A stretch of 64,000 nucleotides of DNA, from assembly GCF_014196845.1 (NCBI RefSeq), contig NZ_JACIEM010000003.1, positions 434,001 to 498,000 on the forward strand, given 5' to 3'. The notes beneath the pieces are model-generated. The model did not search any database. It had not been told where the DNA came from and worked only from the letters and a program-made list of their open reading frames with translations. The DNA comes from Aurantimonas endophytica (GTDB lineage Bacteria; Pseudomonadota; Alphaproteobacteria; Rhizobiales; Rhizobiaceae). Below, piece by piece: positions 35,844 through 44,963 of this stretch (position 1 is the stretch's first letter; every line of letters starts with the position of its first letter). Made by a program: the position numbers and the translations under genes.

Positions 35844-36383
35844 TCAGCCTTTCCGGATCGCCTGCTCCGGCGAGTGGGGAATGTCGCCAGTCTTCGCACT
35901 TCCGGCTTCCGCCTGTGCGCCGATGCTCCATCCGCCGACCTGGCTGTAGATGGCGTCGCGGAGTTGCTTGACCTCGCCGTTGAGCTTGCCCAGTTCCTCC
36001 GGCGACTGCCCCGACGCTGCCAGCAGCGACTCGCCGAGGCACCCGGCCTGCGATCGCAGCGCCCGCCCCTGCTCGCTCAACGCGACGAGCACCTGGCGCT
36101 CGTCCTCGCGACTGCGGGTGCGCTCCACCAGCCCCGCGGCCTCGAGCCGCTTCAGCAGGGGCGTGACCGTGCTCGATTCCAGCGCCAGCTGCGCCGCGAT
36201 CCCACCGACGGTCTGGCGGTCCTGGCGCCACAGCACGTTCAGCACGAGATATTGCGGATAGGTCAGTCCCAGCCCGTCCAGCAGCGGTTTGTAGATGCGC
36301 TGGATGGCCATGGCCGCCGAGTAGATCGAATAGCAGATCTGGTCCTCCAGCGGCACGGGCGGCGTCGTCTTGGTCTCGGTCAT
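35844..36383 (-). CDS. ohrR: OhrR organic-hydroperoxide-sensing MarR repressor
   Basis: A 179-residue MarR-family repressor. The peroxide-reactive cysteine sits in DQICYSIYSAAMAI (Cys17), equivalent to the LCFALYSAS motif of OhrR. The winged helix follows (QTVGGIAAQLALESSTVTPLLKRLEAAGL, with the wing REDERQVLVAL). The protein is 30 residues longer than usual at the C-terminus. AAGGAGCCTGCC precedes the ATG. It is divergent from ohr, and the shared promoter has two copies of TATCGCGATA, its likely operator. Oxidation of Cys17 by organic peroxides should release DNA. Confidence 0.92.
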   Translation of the reverse strand: MTETKTTPPVPLEDQICYSIYSAAMAIQRIYKPLLDGLGLTYPQYLVLNVLWRQDRQTVGGIAAQLALESSTVTPLLKRLEAAGLVERTRSREDERQVLVALSEQGRALRSQAGCLGESLLAASGQSPEELGKLNGEVKQLRDAIYSQVGGWSIGAQAEAGSAKTGDIPHSPEQAIRKG

Positions 36384-36430
36384 GGCAGGCTCCTTGGCCT
36401 GCATATAACGACTCTGCGACGGAAAATGAA

Positions 36431-36504
36431 TATCGCGATAAATATTTTGGTTGACAGGGTTCAGGGATGAGCCTAAATGTTCATTATCGCGATAACGATT
36501 ATCG
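36431..36504. promoter_or_regulatory. ohrR-ohr control region: two OhrR boxes around a consensus promoter
   Basis: TATCGCGATA occurs at 36431-36440 and again at 36485-36494, where it extends to the perfect 12-base palindrome TTATCGCGATAA (36484-36495). Between them lies a plus-strand promoter: TTGACA at 36451-36456 and TAAATG at 36474-36479, spaced 17 bases. The second box overlaps the expected transcription start, so OhrR bound there would block ohr. The first box lies toward ohrR and may give autoregulation. Confidence 0.8.
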
Positions 36505-36524
36505 TGCCACCCCGGAGAAACCCG

Positions 36525-36950
36525 ATGAACGTTCTCTACCAGACCCAAGCCACCGCCACGGGCGGACGCACAGGCAAGGCCTTCACGGCCGATGGCGCCT
36601 TCAGCGTCACCCTCGTTACGCCGAAGGAACTCGGCGGTCCCGGCGGCGACGGCAACAACCCCGAGCAGCTGTTCGCCTCGGGCTATGCCGCCTGCTTCCT
36701 CGGCGCGCTGAAATTCGTTGCCGGCCAGCGCAAGGTGAAGGTCAGCGACGACAGCACCGTCACCGCGACGGTCGGCATCGGCAAGCGCGACGACGGTCAG
36801 GGTTTCGGCCTCGACGTCGCCCTCGCGGTCGCCTTGCCCGGCGTCGATTCGGACATCGCACGGGAACTTGTCGACCAGGCGCATGTCGTCTGCCCCTACT
36901 CGCACCTTGCCCGCAACGGGCTTGATGTGCGGCTATCGCTTGCCGCCTGA
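36525..36950 (+). CDS. ohr: Organic hydroperoxide resistance protein Ohr
   Basis: A 141-residue thiol peroxidase of the Ohr/OsmC family that reduces organic hydroperoxides with lipoyl- or thiol-dependent recycling. Both catalytic cysteines are present: SGYAACFLGAL (about residue 60) and AHVVCPYSHLARNG near residue 125. GGDGNNPEQLFASGYAACF is the family signature (cited here in part). The ATG at 36525 follows CGGAGAAACCCG; a longer upstream frame would run through the operator. It is controlled by the divergent OhrR and followed by a secreted hydrolase gene 34 bases on. Confidence 0.95.
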   Translation: MNVLYQTQATATGGRTGKAFTADGAFSVTLVTPKELGGPGGDGNNPEQLFASGYAACFLGALKFVAGQRKVKVSDDSTVTATVGIGKRDDGQGFGLDVALAVALPGVDSDIARELVDQAHVVCPYSHLARNGLDVRLSLAA

Positions 36951-36984
36951 ACCTATTCCTCATTCCAACAAACGGAGAACCACG

Positions 36985-37773
36985 ATGAATACTCGGATCC
37001 GCAACATCATCGCCGCCGCGGCTGCCGCCGTCATCACCGCCGGCCCCGCCCATGCGCAACAGCCGGCGGACGCCTCCCAGCCTGCGAAGAATGTCGTGCT
37101 GGTGCACGGTGCCTTTGCCGATGGCTCGGGCTGGCGCGGCGTCTATGACGAGCTGACGGCCCGCGGCTACAATGTCAGCATCGTCCAGAACCCGCTGACC
37201 TCGCTGGCCGACGACGTCGCCGCGACGAACCGGATACTCGCCCGCCAGGACGGCCCGACGATCCTGGTCGGCCACTCCTGGGGCGGCACCGTGATCACGG
37301 AAGCCGGCGTGGACGAGAAGGTCGTCGGGCTGGTCTACGTGTCCGCCCTCTCGCCCGACGCCGGCGAGACGACGGCCGACCAGTATACCGGCTTCACGAC
37401 CCCCCCGGAGTTCGTCATCGATGCCGGAGCGGACGGGTTCGGCTTCCTAGATCTGGAGAAGTTCAAGGCCGCTTTCGCCGCAGATACGACGGACGCCGAT
37501 GCGGCGTTCATGCGGGACTCGCAGGTGCCGATCGCCATGTCGTCCTTCGGCACCACGCTGGAGAACGCGGCGTGGCGCAGCAAGCCGAGCTGGGCGGTGA
37601 TCGCCACCGACGACAAGGCCTTCGACCAGGCCATGCTGCAGCACATGGCCGAGCGGATCGGCGCCGAAGTCACCGAGGTCGCGGCCAGCCACGCGGTCTT
37701 CATGACCCAGCCCAAGGTGGTTGCCGACGTCATCGATCGCGCGGCGCAGGAAGCAGGCGGCGAGGCACGCTGA
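36985..37773 (+). CDS. Exported alpha/beta hydrolase
   Basis: A 262-residue hydrolase with an N-terminal signal peptide (IRNIIAAAAAAVITAGPAHA, cut before QQPAD). The nucleophile elbow is GHSWGG, the oxyanion region is VHGAFADGSGW, and the catalytic His is in ASHAVFMTQP. This resembles the EstC/pyrethroid-hydrolase-like subgroup found in many proteobacteria. It probably belongs to the ohr transcription unit (34-base gap, good ribosome site ACGGAGAACCACG), so peroxide stress may induce it. The substrate is unknown. A perfect hairpin follows at 37802. Confidence 0.85.
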   Translation: MNTRIRNIIAAAAAAVITAGPAHAQQPADASQPAKNVVLVHGAFADGSGWRGVYDELTARGYNVSIVQNPLTSLADDVAATNRILARQDGPTILVGHSWGGTVITEAGVDEKVVGLVYVSALSPDAGETTADQYTGFTTPPEFVIDAGADGFGFLDLEKFKAAFAADTTDADAAFMRDSQVPIAMSSFGTTLENAAWRSKPSWAVIATDDKAFDQAMLQHMAERIGAEVTEVAASHAVFMTQPKVVADVIDRAAQEAGGEAR

Positions 37774-37801
37774 CCGCCGTTACGACCCTCACCAAGACAT
37801 C

Positions 37802-37832
37802 GATAGGCGGAGCCCGAACGGCTCCGCCTATC
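37802..37832. terminator. Perfect 13-bp hairpin after the ohr-hydrolase unit
   Basis: Arms GATAGGCGGAGCC and GGCTCCGCCTATC pair perfectly over a 5-base loop CGAAC, 28 bases after the hydrolase stop and before a convergent gene. No T-tract follows on either strand, so it resembles the strong hairpin terminators of GC-rich genomes, possibly acting in both directions. Confidence 0.7.
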
Positions 37833-37942
37833 ACTGCGTCTCGCTTGCCATCCAGGCTTGAGCGCCGCCAGCTGCACGGCCGTCTCACGCAAGAGCGGCT
37901 GCCAGGTTTCAGCCTGTCATCAGCCTTCCTTCCGCCGACACC

Positions 37943-38821
37943 TCACTGCCGACCTTGCATCCGGTAGTCGCGTGATGCCGCTCCCGCCACAGCCCAGCCT
38001 GGATGAGCCACGTCCCTGACGAAGCGCTCTATCAGCAAGTTGTAGTCCGTCGGGGCCTGCCAGAAGGGGGCGTGCCCGACGCCGCGGATGCGATAGCATC
38101 GGCCGCTCCACAAATTGCCGTAGGGGACGGTCTCAACATATTCCAGGTTGATCAGCGGGTCGGTGGCACCGTTCACCACCAGAGTGGGAACCTTAGTGTC
38201 CTCCACGGCGGCGCGCTGGTCGATTCCGGCCCCTGACCGGCTGGCCTCGAACAGCCTGTGCCGGAACCGCCCATCGGCCCGGGCCATCGCGTCCAGCACA
38301 AAGCCCTCCATCGGCTCGCCGAAGACGGCACCGGCGAAGACATCGATGTCGGCAGCGGAGAGTACGGAACGGCCAGCGGACTGGAAGTGCGGCGAGTTAA
38401 GGAATCCTTCGGCGAAACCACCCGGCCTGATCGGCGGCGTCCCTGTCAGGATGAGCCCCAGCATCCCCGGAAATCGCGGGATCATCTCGATGCCGATATG
38501 ACCGCCGAGCGACCAGCCCATGATCACCGCTTCGGTGATACCGAGCTTGGCCAGCAGTTCCACGACGGCGTCGGCGAGGCCCGGCAGCGTGTAGCTGCGC
38601 ATCGGATCAGCCGCGTCCGCAGATTGTCCGTGGCCCGGCAGATCGAAGGTGATCAGCCGGAATCGGGACGAAAGCTGGCTCTGGACCTGTCTCTGGAAGA
38701 CGCGGCGGCACGTGGAATTGCCGTGGATCAGGATGAGGGGGGTTCCGTGTTCGCCGCTTTCCTCGACGACGAGGGGGCCGTGCGACGTTGCCACAACACG
38801 GACACGAGAAGTGTCTGTCAT
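37943..38821 (-). CDS. Alpha/beta hydrolase
   Basis: A 292-residue cytosolic alpha/beta-fold hydrolase. The oxyanion strand is LILIHGNSTCRRVF, the elbow is MGWSLGGHIG with Ser nucleophile, the acid is likely Asp in VNGATDPLINLEY, and the catalytic His is in GVGHAPFWQAP. No signal peptide is present. It resembles 3-oxoadipate enol-lactonase/haloperoxidase-type esterases, but the substrate cannot be inferred. It lies downstream of the FAD-binding-like gene, 58 bases away, in the same direction. Confidence 0.85.
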   Translation of the reverse strand: MTDTSRVRVVATSHGPLVVEESGEHGTPLILIHGNSTCRRVFQRQVQSQLSSRFRLITFDLPGHGQSADAADPMRSYTLPGLADAVVELLAKLGITEAVIMGWSLGGHIGIEMIPRFPGMLGLILTGTPPIRPGGFAEGFLNSPHFQSAGRSVLSAADIDVFAGAVFGEPMEGFVLDAMARADGRFRHRLFEASRSGAGIDQRAAVEDTKVPTLVVNGATDPLINLEYVETVPYGNLWSGRCYRIRGVGHAPFWQAPTDYNLLIERFVRDVAHPGWAVAGAASRDYRMQGRQ

Positions 38822-38879
38822 CTGCAGGATCTTTCCGGTTTTATGGGCGGTGGGGACGGGCGTCGATTCCGTCCGATGA

Positions 38880-39581
38880 TCATCCGATCGAATTCGGCAA
38901 CGCGCCTATCGGGGCACGTGACGGCGCGGCTGTCGGCGCGCGGCCACGATCCAGCGCAGCGATGTCGCTCGGGTTGGTGCAGTCGTTCAGCGGCTGCAGC
39001 CGAAGCTCCAGCCGGCTGATGATGCCGATTTCGGGCGTCCCGGCGCAAAGCAACTCCAGCATCTCGGGCTCTCCACGCAAATCCAGCCACTGCACATTGC
39101 CGCACAGACTGACTCTCTGCAGGCGCGATAGCGGGGTGGGATCGCACAGCAACACCGACAGCAGAGGGTCGGCATGGACGTGGTGAGGGAACTGGCCGGC
39201 GAAGCGCGGCATCATCTGCTGATCGCGACATGACCGCATCAGGTTCTCGTAGGTTGCCCCCGGCCCGACCCAGGCAATCCCCGCGTCTCTGCTGACATCG
39301 ACGGCACACGCCAGCGAGAGGTCCGCACAGACCATGGAGGCGAACTCCGCCTCGAGCATCGCCTGGTCGGCAGAGACAAGGCCCATGTCGATCACGACAT
39401 CGCCCTCGCCCACAGCACGCAGCGGACTGGCAGATCCGTAGAAGCAGGCCGCTTGTGCCGGTGAACGGCTTGCGACGCGAGCGAACTTGACGATGTCCGG
39501 CAGGTCGCGGCAGCAGCAGATGAGCCGGGGCAGCCATTCCGCTTCGCCCCATGTTCTGCTGGCATCTTGCTGATGAGTCAT
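38880..39581 (-). CDS. FAD-linked-oxidase-like (PCMH-type) domain protein, atypical
   Basis: A 233-residue protein that resembles only the FAD-binding half of PCMH oxidases: DVVIDMGLVS, then GIAWVGPGATYENLMRSCRDQ and PRFAGQFPHH, and GIISRLELRLQPL at the end, like the GIxTxxxLRLxPL segment that closes such domains. Conserved glycines and the histidine used for covalent FAD are not obvious. There is no substrate domain, so it is shorter than any complete oxidase. It could be a noncatalytic derivative. ATG 39581 follows GAGGAAGCGTG. Confidence 0.5.
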   Translation of the reverse strand: MTHQQDASRTWGEAEWLPRLICCCRDLPDIVKFARVASRSPAQAACFYGSASPLRAVGEGDVVIDMGLVSADQAMLEAEFASMVCADLSLACAVDVSRDAGIAWVGPGATYENLMRSCRDQQMMPRFAGQFPHHVHADPLLSVLLCDPTPLSRLQRVSLCGNVQWLDLRGEPEMLELLCAGTPEIGIISRLELRLQPLNDCTNPSDIAALDRGRAPTAAPSRAPIGALPNSIG

Positions 39582-40012
39582 CACGCTTCCTCGGCTTTCG
39601 GGGGGTGGCCGGTGGCGCCGGGTCAGGCGACACGGGCCGTATGGCCGGTGTTGCAGGTGGCACGGCCATCCGCGCCTGTCTGGCGCTGGCGAACATGCCG
39701 GTGTCGAAGATCCGCCTGGGAAAGCCGATCTTGCCGCACTTTCCGGTGTCTCCAGGGTCGGACGGCCGGATGAAGTCTGTGTTTCCGAACGGCGGAACCT
39801 GCTTACGGCTGTAGCCTGATGTTCGCCGCTGCGATCGGGCCTCCTCCGGGTGAAACGCCGGTGAGGTCGTTTGCGGGATGCGCCGGCCGCTCAGGATCGC
39901 AGGAGGCGCCACCAGCCGCGGCGCTGCGACCATCTTCCGCTGGTGCAGTGCGTCGGCAGCCGTGTCGATACGGCGGTGGCCCTCGGCATTACCACCGCCG
40001 CATCGTCATTGC
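39582..40012. other. Intergenic region between the GMC oxidoreductase and the FAD-binding-like gene
   Basis: These 431 bases separate two minus-strand genes. I see no protein-like frame and no clear terminator or promoter, beyond the ribosome site at its left edge. It may hold the promoter of the 38880-39581 gene. Confidence 0.4.
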
Positions 40013-41629
40013 TCAGGCGGCATGCGCCGTCCGGAGCAGTTCAGCCGCCCGCTCGCCGATGATCGCGCACGGTGCCTGGGTGTTGCCGGTGGTGACCCGG
40101 GGCATGATCGACCCGTCGGCCACCCGCAGCCCATCGATCCCGTAGACCTTCAGCGACGCGTCGACCACGGACATGGCATCGCGTCCCATCTTGGCCGTGC
40201 AGGACTGGTGCCAGTAGGTGACCGCCGCGTCGCGGATGTAGTCGTCGAGCGCAGCGCCCTTCACCTCGCCCGGCATGACTTCGGCGCGGACGAACGGCCG
40301 GAATGCCTTCGCATTGCCGAGTTCACGACAGAGCTCGACGCAGGCACGGGCGGTCGCCACATCGGCGGGATCGCTCATCATGTTCGCGTCGATCATCAGC
40401 GGGCTCAGCGGATCGGCGCTCTGGAGGCGCAAGCGGCCGCGGCTCGCCGGCTGGGCAAGCCCGGCGAACATCGTCCAGCCGTGCTGGGGCACGCCCCGAG
40501 CCGCCGTGCGGTCGCTCGGCACCGGAAACTCCACCTGGCAGAACAAGAGGTCGGGCGCGTCGAGTTCCGGCCGACTCTTCCAGTAGAGCGTCGCTTCGCT
40601 GCCGCTATTGCAGGGCGCGATTGGCTCCGAATACTCCCAGGTGCAGCCGAACGAGACATGGTCCTGAAGATTCTGCCCCACGCCCGGCAGGTGCTGCACG
40701 ACGGGAATGCCGTAGCGGCCCAGTTCGGCCTCGTCGCCGATACCCGAGTGCATCAGCACCTTGGGCGACTGGATCGCGCCGAGCGACAACACCACTTCGG
40801 CCCGCGCGCCGATCGTGACGACCTGCCCCGCGCGGAGCACCTCGACGCCCGTTGCCCGTTTCCCCTCGAGCACCACACGAAGCACCGTCGTCTCCGTGAG
40901 CACCGTCAGGTTCGGCCGATCGCTCCACGGCTGGACGTAGGCGCGATACAGGGAGTGCCGCCGCCCGTCCCGCACCAGCATGTCGGACAGGGCGGCGCCG
41001 CCCGCACCCTCCATCATCCGGCCGTTCGGGTGCTCGTATGTCGGGATGCCGATCTCCCGCGCCGCGTCGAGCATCGCATGTGCGACCGGGCTGGGTTCGG
41101 ACGCCGGCTGGACCCACACCGGCCCCGACGAACCCCGGTATTCGGGATCAGGTTTTCCCTGCCAGTTTTCGATCCGGCGATAGATGTCGAGCACGTTGTC
41201 GTATCCCCACGCGGGATCGCCGGCTTCCGCGGCGAAGAAGTCCCAGTCGCGGCGATGCCCACGGGCCCACACCATCACGTTGATGCTGGAGCCACCGCCG
41301 AGCCCCTTGCCCATCGACATCGACAGGGACCGGCCGTTCAGATGCGGGTTCGGCTGCGCCTGGAAGCCCCAGTCCCGCTCGCTGCCCAGGTTGAGGGGCC
41401 ACGAGGCAGGATCGAGCACGGTTTCGGAAGCGTCGCTGCTGCCGGCCTCGATCAGGAGAACCTGAATGTCGGGGTTTTCGGCAAGCCGCCTTGCAATGAC
41501 CGAGCCGGAGGCACCCGCGCCGCAGACAATGAAGTCGTAGGCCGGCTTCGGCTCGTCGGTCGGTCCCCTCCGGCTCTCGCGACCGCCTGGTTCAGGGGCG
41601 TGATCGTCCATATCGGCCTGGATCGTCAT
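40013..41629 (-). CDS. GMC family oxidoreductase (choline-dehydrogenase-like)
   Basis: A 538-residue FAD-dependent alcohol oxidase/dehydrogenase. The dinucleotide motif is FIVCGAGASGSVIARRL (residues ~33-49). GMC signature 1 is present as GLGGGSSINVMVWARG, and signature 2 as GAIQSPKVLMHSGIG. The C-terminal catalytic His-Asn region is TYWHQSCTAKMG with VADGSIMP and GNTQAPCAIIGERAAELL. About 25 extra residues precede the FAD domain. AAGGAAATCCCAG precedes the ATG. A BCCT transporter and an HTH-GAF regulator lie nearby, so oxidation of choline or another imported quaternary alcohol is possible but unproven. Confidence 0.9.
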   Translation of the reverse strand: MTIQADMDDHAPEPGGRESRRGPTDEPKPAYDFIVCGAGASGSVIARRLAENPDIQVLLIEAGSSDASETVLDPASWPLNLGSERDWGFQAQPNPHLNGRSLSMSMGKGLGGGSSINVMVWARGHRRDWDFFAAEAGDPAWGYDNVLDIYRRIENWQGKPDPEYRGSSGPVWVQPASEPSPVAHAMLDAAREIGIPTYEHPNGRMMEGAGGAALSDMLVRDGRRHSLYRAYVQPWSDRPNLTVLTETTVLRVVLEGKRATGVEVLRAGQVVTIGARAEVVLSLGAIQSPKVLMHSGIGDEAELGRYGIPVVQHLPGVGQNLQDHVSFGCTWEYSEPIAPCNSGSEATLYWKSRPELDAPDLLFCQVEFPVPSDRTAARGVPQHGWTMFAGLAQPASRGRLRLQSADPLSPLMIDANMMSDPADVATARACVELCRELGNAKAFRPFVRAEVMPGEVKGAALDDYIRDAAVTYWHQSCTAKMGRDAMSVVDASLKVYGIDGLRVADGSIMPRVTTGNTQAPCAIIGERAAELLRTAHAA

Positions 41630-41879
41630 CTGGGATTTCCTTCTTGAATCGAGCGCTCATCGCTCGGACCAGGGCGCCCCGATGCTTCGGCTCGTGCTGC
41701 CGCCGGCTGGCGTCGGCACCCAATCATCCGGGCTTCGACGGCTAAGTATCAATTCTATCATTTACATCAATTCACGACGAAGTTATCATTTCTGTTTCTT
41801 CTTGCAATTGAAACACGAGCCGTCTCCTCGTACTGCTCGCTGCACGGCGCAGGCTGGCTGCGCAAAGGTTCCGGATGCC

Positions 41880-43007
41880 ATGCTCAAAACGGACAAGGAC
41901 ATTCTGACGACGGCCGACGCGGCCAGGCTGGTGGGCGTTTCCGTGCGCACGGCCCAGCTTCTGATCGAGGGCGGTTCGATCCCCTCGTGGAAGACGCCGG
42001 GCGGGCACCGCCGCGTCTACCGGTCGGACGTCGAGGCGCTCATCGAGGGACGCGAGACCGCCGCGCCCGTGGCCTCGGCGATGGTGGTGGTCATCGCCGC
42101 GACCGAGCGGCTTTCGCTCTACGAAAACCTGTTCGCCGAAATTCCCGAATGTACGGTCCGGACGTTCGGCGATCCCCACGCCGCGCTTTTCGCGATCGGC
42201 GAAATGCATCCTTCCGCCGTGGTGGTCGACCTTCAGGACGCGGATCCGGTCCGCCTGGCGCTGCTGCCGAGCCTCCTGGACAATCCGGCACTGGGCCACA
42301 GTCGCATTCTGGCCGTTGCCGCCCCCACGCCTGCCCCCGGCGACCATCGGCTCGTCCATGTCGGCACCCCGGATGCGGCGGTGACCGGGCTGCGCATGTT
42401 CATGGCGGACGGGCGGGAGGCAGCCTCGCTACCGGCCGACGCGTGTTTTCCGATTGCCCTCAACGAGCGGCAGCGGCTGGCGGCGCTCGAGCGCTCCGGC
42501 CTGGTGGACACCGCGCCGGAGGAGGCCTTCGATCGGCTGACCTGGCTGGCCGCCCACACGCTCGAGGCGCCGATCGCGCTGCTGACCCTGCTGACGCCGA
42601 CGCGGCAATGGTTCAAGTCGCGCATCGGGTTCGACCTGCCCGAGACGCCGCGCAGCTGGGCCTTCTGCAACCATACGATCCTGCAGAAGCGCGTCTTCTC
42701 GGTCGAGGACCTGTCGATCGATTCCCGTTTCGCGGAGAACCCGGCCGTCGTCGACCCGCCGAGCTTCCGCTTCTACGCCGGAGCGCCCGTCCTCGACGGC
42801 GACGGCTATCCCGTGGGATCGCTGTGCGTCATCGATCACCAGCCGCGTTCGCTGAACCCGACGCAGGAACGCGCGCTTGCCTCCCTGGCTGGCCTGGCGT
42901 CCGGGGAATTCCGGCTGCGATCCGCAGAACGACAGTTGCGCGAGGCGCTTCGGCGGGCCCCCAACCAATCCCCCGTCGACACCCAAGATCGGCGTCGTCG
43001 GTCCTGA
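41880..43007 (+). CDS. Excisionase/MerR-type HTH protein with C-terminal GAF domain
   Basis: A 375-residue cytosolic protein with an unusual order. Residues ~8-55 are a helix-turn-helix of the MerR/excisionase type (LTTADAARLVGVSVRTAQLLIEGG, then WKTPGGHRRVYRSDVE). Residues ~62-175 look like a degenerate receiver domain (VVVIAATERLSLYENLF, VVVDLQDADP). Residues ~205-345 are a GAF domain of the LAALERSGLVDTAPEEAFDRL type, ending in GSLCVIDHQPR. There is no kinase or cyclase output, so it is probably a one-component regulator. It diverges from the GMC gene across an AT-rich 250-base promoter region. Confidence 0.8.
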   Translation: MLKTDKDILTTADAARLVGVSVRTAQLLIEGGSIPSWKTPGGHRRVYRSDVEALIEGRETAAPVASAMVVVIAATERLSLYENLFAEIPECTVRTFGDPHAALFAIGEMHPSAVVVDLQDADPVRLALLPSLLDNPALGHSRILAVAAPTPAPGDHRLVHVGTPDAAVTGLRMFMADGREAASLPADACFPIALNERQRLAALERSGLVDTAPEEAFDRLTWLAAHTLEAPIALLTLLTPTRQWFKSRIGFDLPETPRSWAFCNHTILQKRVFSVEDLSIDSRFAENPAVVDPPSFRFYAGAPVLDGDGYPVGSLCVIDHQPRSLNPTQERALASLAGLASGEFRLRSAERQLREALRRAPNQSPVDTQDRRRRS

Positions 43008-43286
43008 GGGCCGACCGGCGCAGGATCCGAGCGCTCGATCGCCAAGTGCGCCGTCACCTCCGAACGTTGGCACCGCTCGCGACAGCCGTCAGGCGGGCGC
43101 AAGGACCGGATCGATCGGTGCCGGCAGTCGTCGAACATCCGGACATTGGCTGTTCGAGAAAGCGATCTCGGCAGCCCCTGAAGTCCAGGCCGCTGGCGCA
43201 GACGCGACCTTCGTCGGTCGTGACGAAACGCGGAACGCCAGCCTTCGGCGATCAGACGAACGGGTCCGGACCGAGACGCTCGCCGG

Positions 43287-44963
43287 TCATTTTGCGAGCG
43301 CTGGACCGACTGCAGGCTGCTGGTCCGTCGCTTCCGGCTCGTCCGACACCTTGTCGAACTCGCTCAGCGACGGGCGCTTGCCGATCGTGACATGGTCGAT
43401 GTCCTCATTGGCAAATCCCCGGATCAACGCCGGGATCATCAGACAGACCAGCAGGAAGATCGGCAGGCCGACCACCGTGATCACCTGCTGCAGGGCGGTC
43501 AGGCCGGCCTCCCCGGCGAGGAGGATCAGGGTCGCCGCGATCATGCCCTCGGCGAGGCCCCAGAACACCCGCTGGCGGACCGGACCCGGTTCCGCAGTGC
43601 CGGAGCACAGCATGTCCACGACCAGAGACGCCGAATCCGAGGATGTCGCAAAGAAGATCGCCACGACCAGCACGGCAATCCCCTGCATCAGCGTGGCCCA
43701 GGGCAGTTCCGCGAAGAACGCGAACATCGCCAGCGGAACGGATTCGGTGACGGCCTCGCTGATGGCTCCGGCTGCCGGCCCCATGGCGGAACGCGCGTCG
43801 ACGCCCAGCCCGTCGAGAGCCATTGCCTGCCAGCCGAAGACGGCGAACCAGATCACCGTGAACAGCGAAGGCGCAAGCAGCACGCCGAAGACGAATTCGC
43901 GGATTGTCCGCCCGCGGGAAATGCGGGCGACGAACAGGCCGATGAAGGGCGACCAGGTGACGGTCCAGGCCCAGTAGAACGCGGTCCAGTCGCCCTGCCA
44001 GCCCCAGGGCCCGGTGCCCATGCCGCCGCCATGCAGCATGTCGTTCCAGAACGCCAGCCGGGGCAGGTTGGACAGATAGAGGCCGAACGTCTCGACGATG
44101 CCGCGCAGCAGGAAGAGCGTCGACCCGGTAAACAGCACGAACAGCAACAGGCCGACCGCCATGCCGATATTGATGTTCGAGAGGATCTTCACGCCCTTGT
44201 CGAGGCCGGCGACGATCGACACCGTCGCGACCACGGTCAGGCCGCCGAGGATGGCAAGCCGCAGGAGCGTATCGTCGGTCCACCCGAAAAGCGCCGACAA
44301 GCCCGCCGCCACCTGCGAGGAGCCGAGCCCGAGCGACACCGCAACCCCGAACAAGGTGCCGAGGATCGCGACGATGTCGATCGCCTTGCCGATCGGGCCG
44401 TGGATGCCCTCGCGCAGCAGCGGGTAGAACACCGAGCTGACCCGCACCGGCAGATCGTAGCGATTGATGAAATAGCCCAGCGCCAGGCCCGGCAGCGCGA
44501 AGATCGTCCAGGTGTGCAGCGCCAGATGATAGAGCGAGATCGAGATCGCATCCTGTGCGGCCTCGAACGAAAACGGCTCGACACCGGGCAGCGGTGGAGA
44601 CTTGTAGTGACTGATCGGTTCAGCCACGCCCCAGAACATCAGCACCGTGCCGATGCCGCCGGCGAACAGCATCGTGAACCAGGACAGGTTGGTGTATTCG
44701 GGGCGCGAATCCTTGGGGCCGAGGCGGATATGCCCGTGGCGCGACATCGCGGCGTAGATCAGGAATCCCAGCCAGACATTCACGCCGAGAATGAAGAACC
44801 AGCCGAGATTGGTCACGATCCAGGCACGTCCGTCGGCGAAGGCGTCGCCGATCGGTCCGGGCGCTATCACTAGCAGCAGGACGAAGACCAGACTGAGACC
44901 CGCGGACGTGAAGAAGATCGTCGGATCGACCCGCAGTCCCAACCTTTTCGCCCATGTTTTCAC
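43287..44963 (-). CDS. BCCT family transporter (betaine/carnitine/choline type)
   Basis: A 558-residue secondary transporter with 12 hydrophobic segments. The central aromatic-rich core typical of BCCT is present: WTVTWSPFIGLFVARISRGRTIREF (partial: WTVTWSPFIGLFVARISRG), and upstream FSWFTMLFAGGIG-type sequence (LSWFTMLFAGGIGTVLMFWG). It transports quaternary ammonium compounds or related osmolytes. The start is GTG with CGGAGCAGACGC upstream. It converges on the HTH-GAF gene over 279 bases. Together with the GMC oxidase, a choline- or betaine-related role is likely. Confidence 0.9.
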   Translation of the reverse strand: MKTWAKRLGLRVDPTIFFTSAGLSLVFVLLLVIAPGPIGDAFADGRAWIVTNLGWFFILGVNVWLGFLIYAAMSRHGHIRLGPKDSRPEYTNLSWFTMLFAGGIGTVLMFWGVAEPISHYKSPPLPGVEPFSFEAAQDAISISLYHLALHTWTIFALPGLALGYFINRYDLPVRVSSVFYPLLREGIHGPIGKAIDIVAILGTLFGVAVSLGLGSSQVAAGLSALFGWTDDTLLRLAILGGLTVVATVSIVAGLDKGVKILSNINIGMAVGLLLFVLFTGSTLFLLRGIVETFGLYLSNLPRLAFWNDMLHGGGMGTGPWGWQGDWTAFYWAWTVTWSPFIGLFVARISRGRTIREFVFGVLLAPSLFTVIWFAVFGWQAMALDGLGVDARSAMGPAAGAISEAVTESVPLAMFAFFAELPWATLMQGIAVLVVAIFFATSSDSASLVVDMLCSGTAEPGPVRQRVFWGLAEGMIAATLILLAGEAGLTALQQVITVVGLPIFLLVCLMIPALIRGFANEDIDHVTIGKRPSLSEFDKVSDEPEATDQQPAVGPALAK

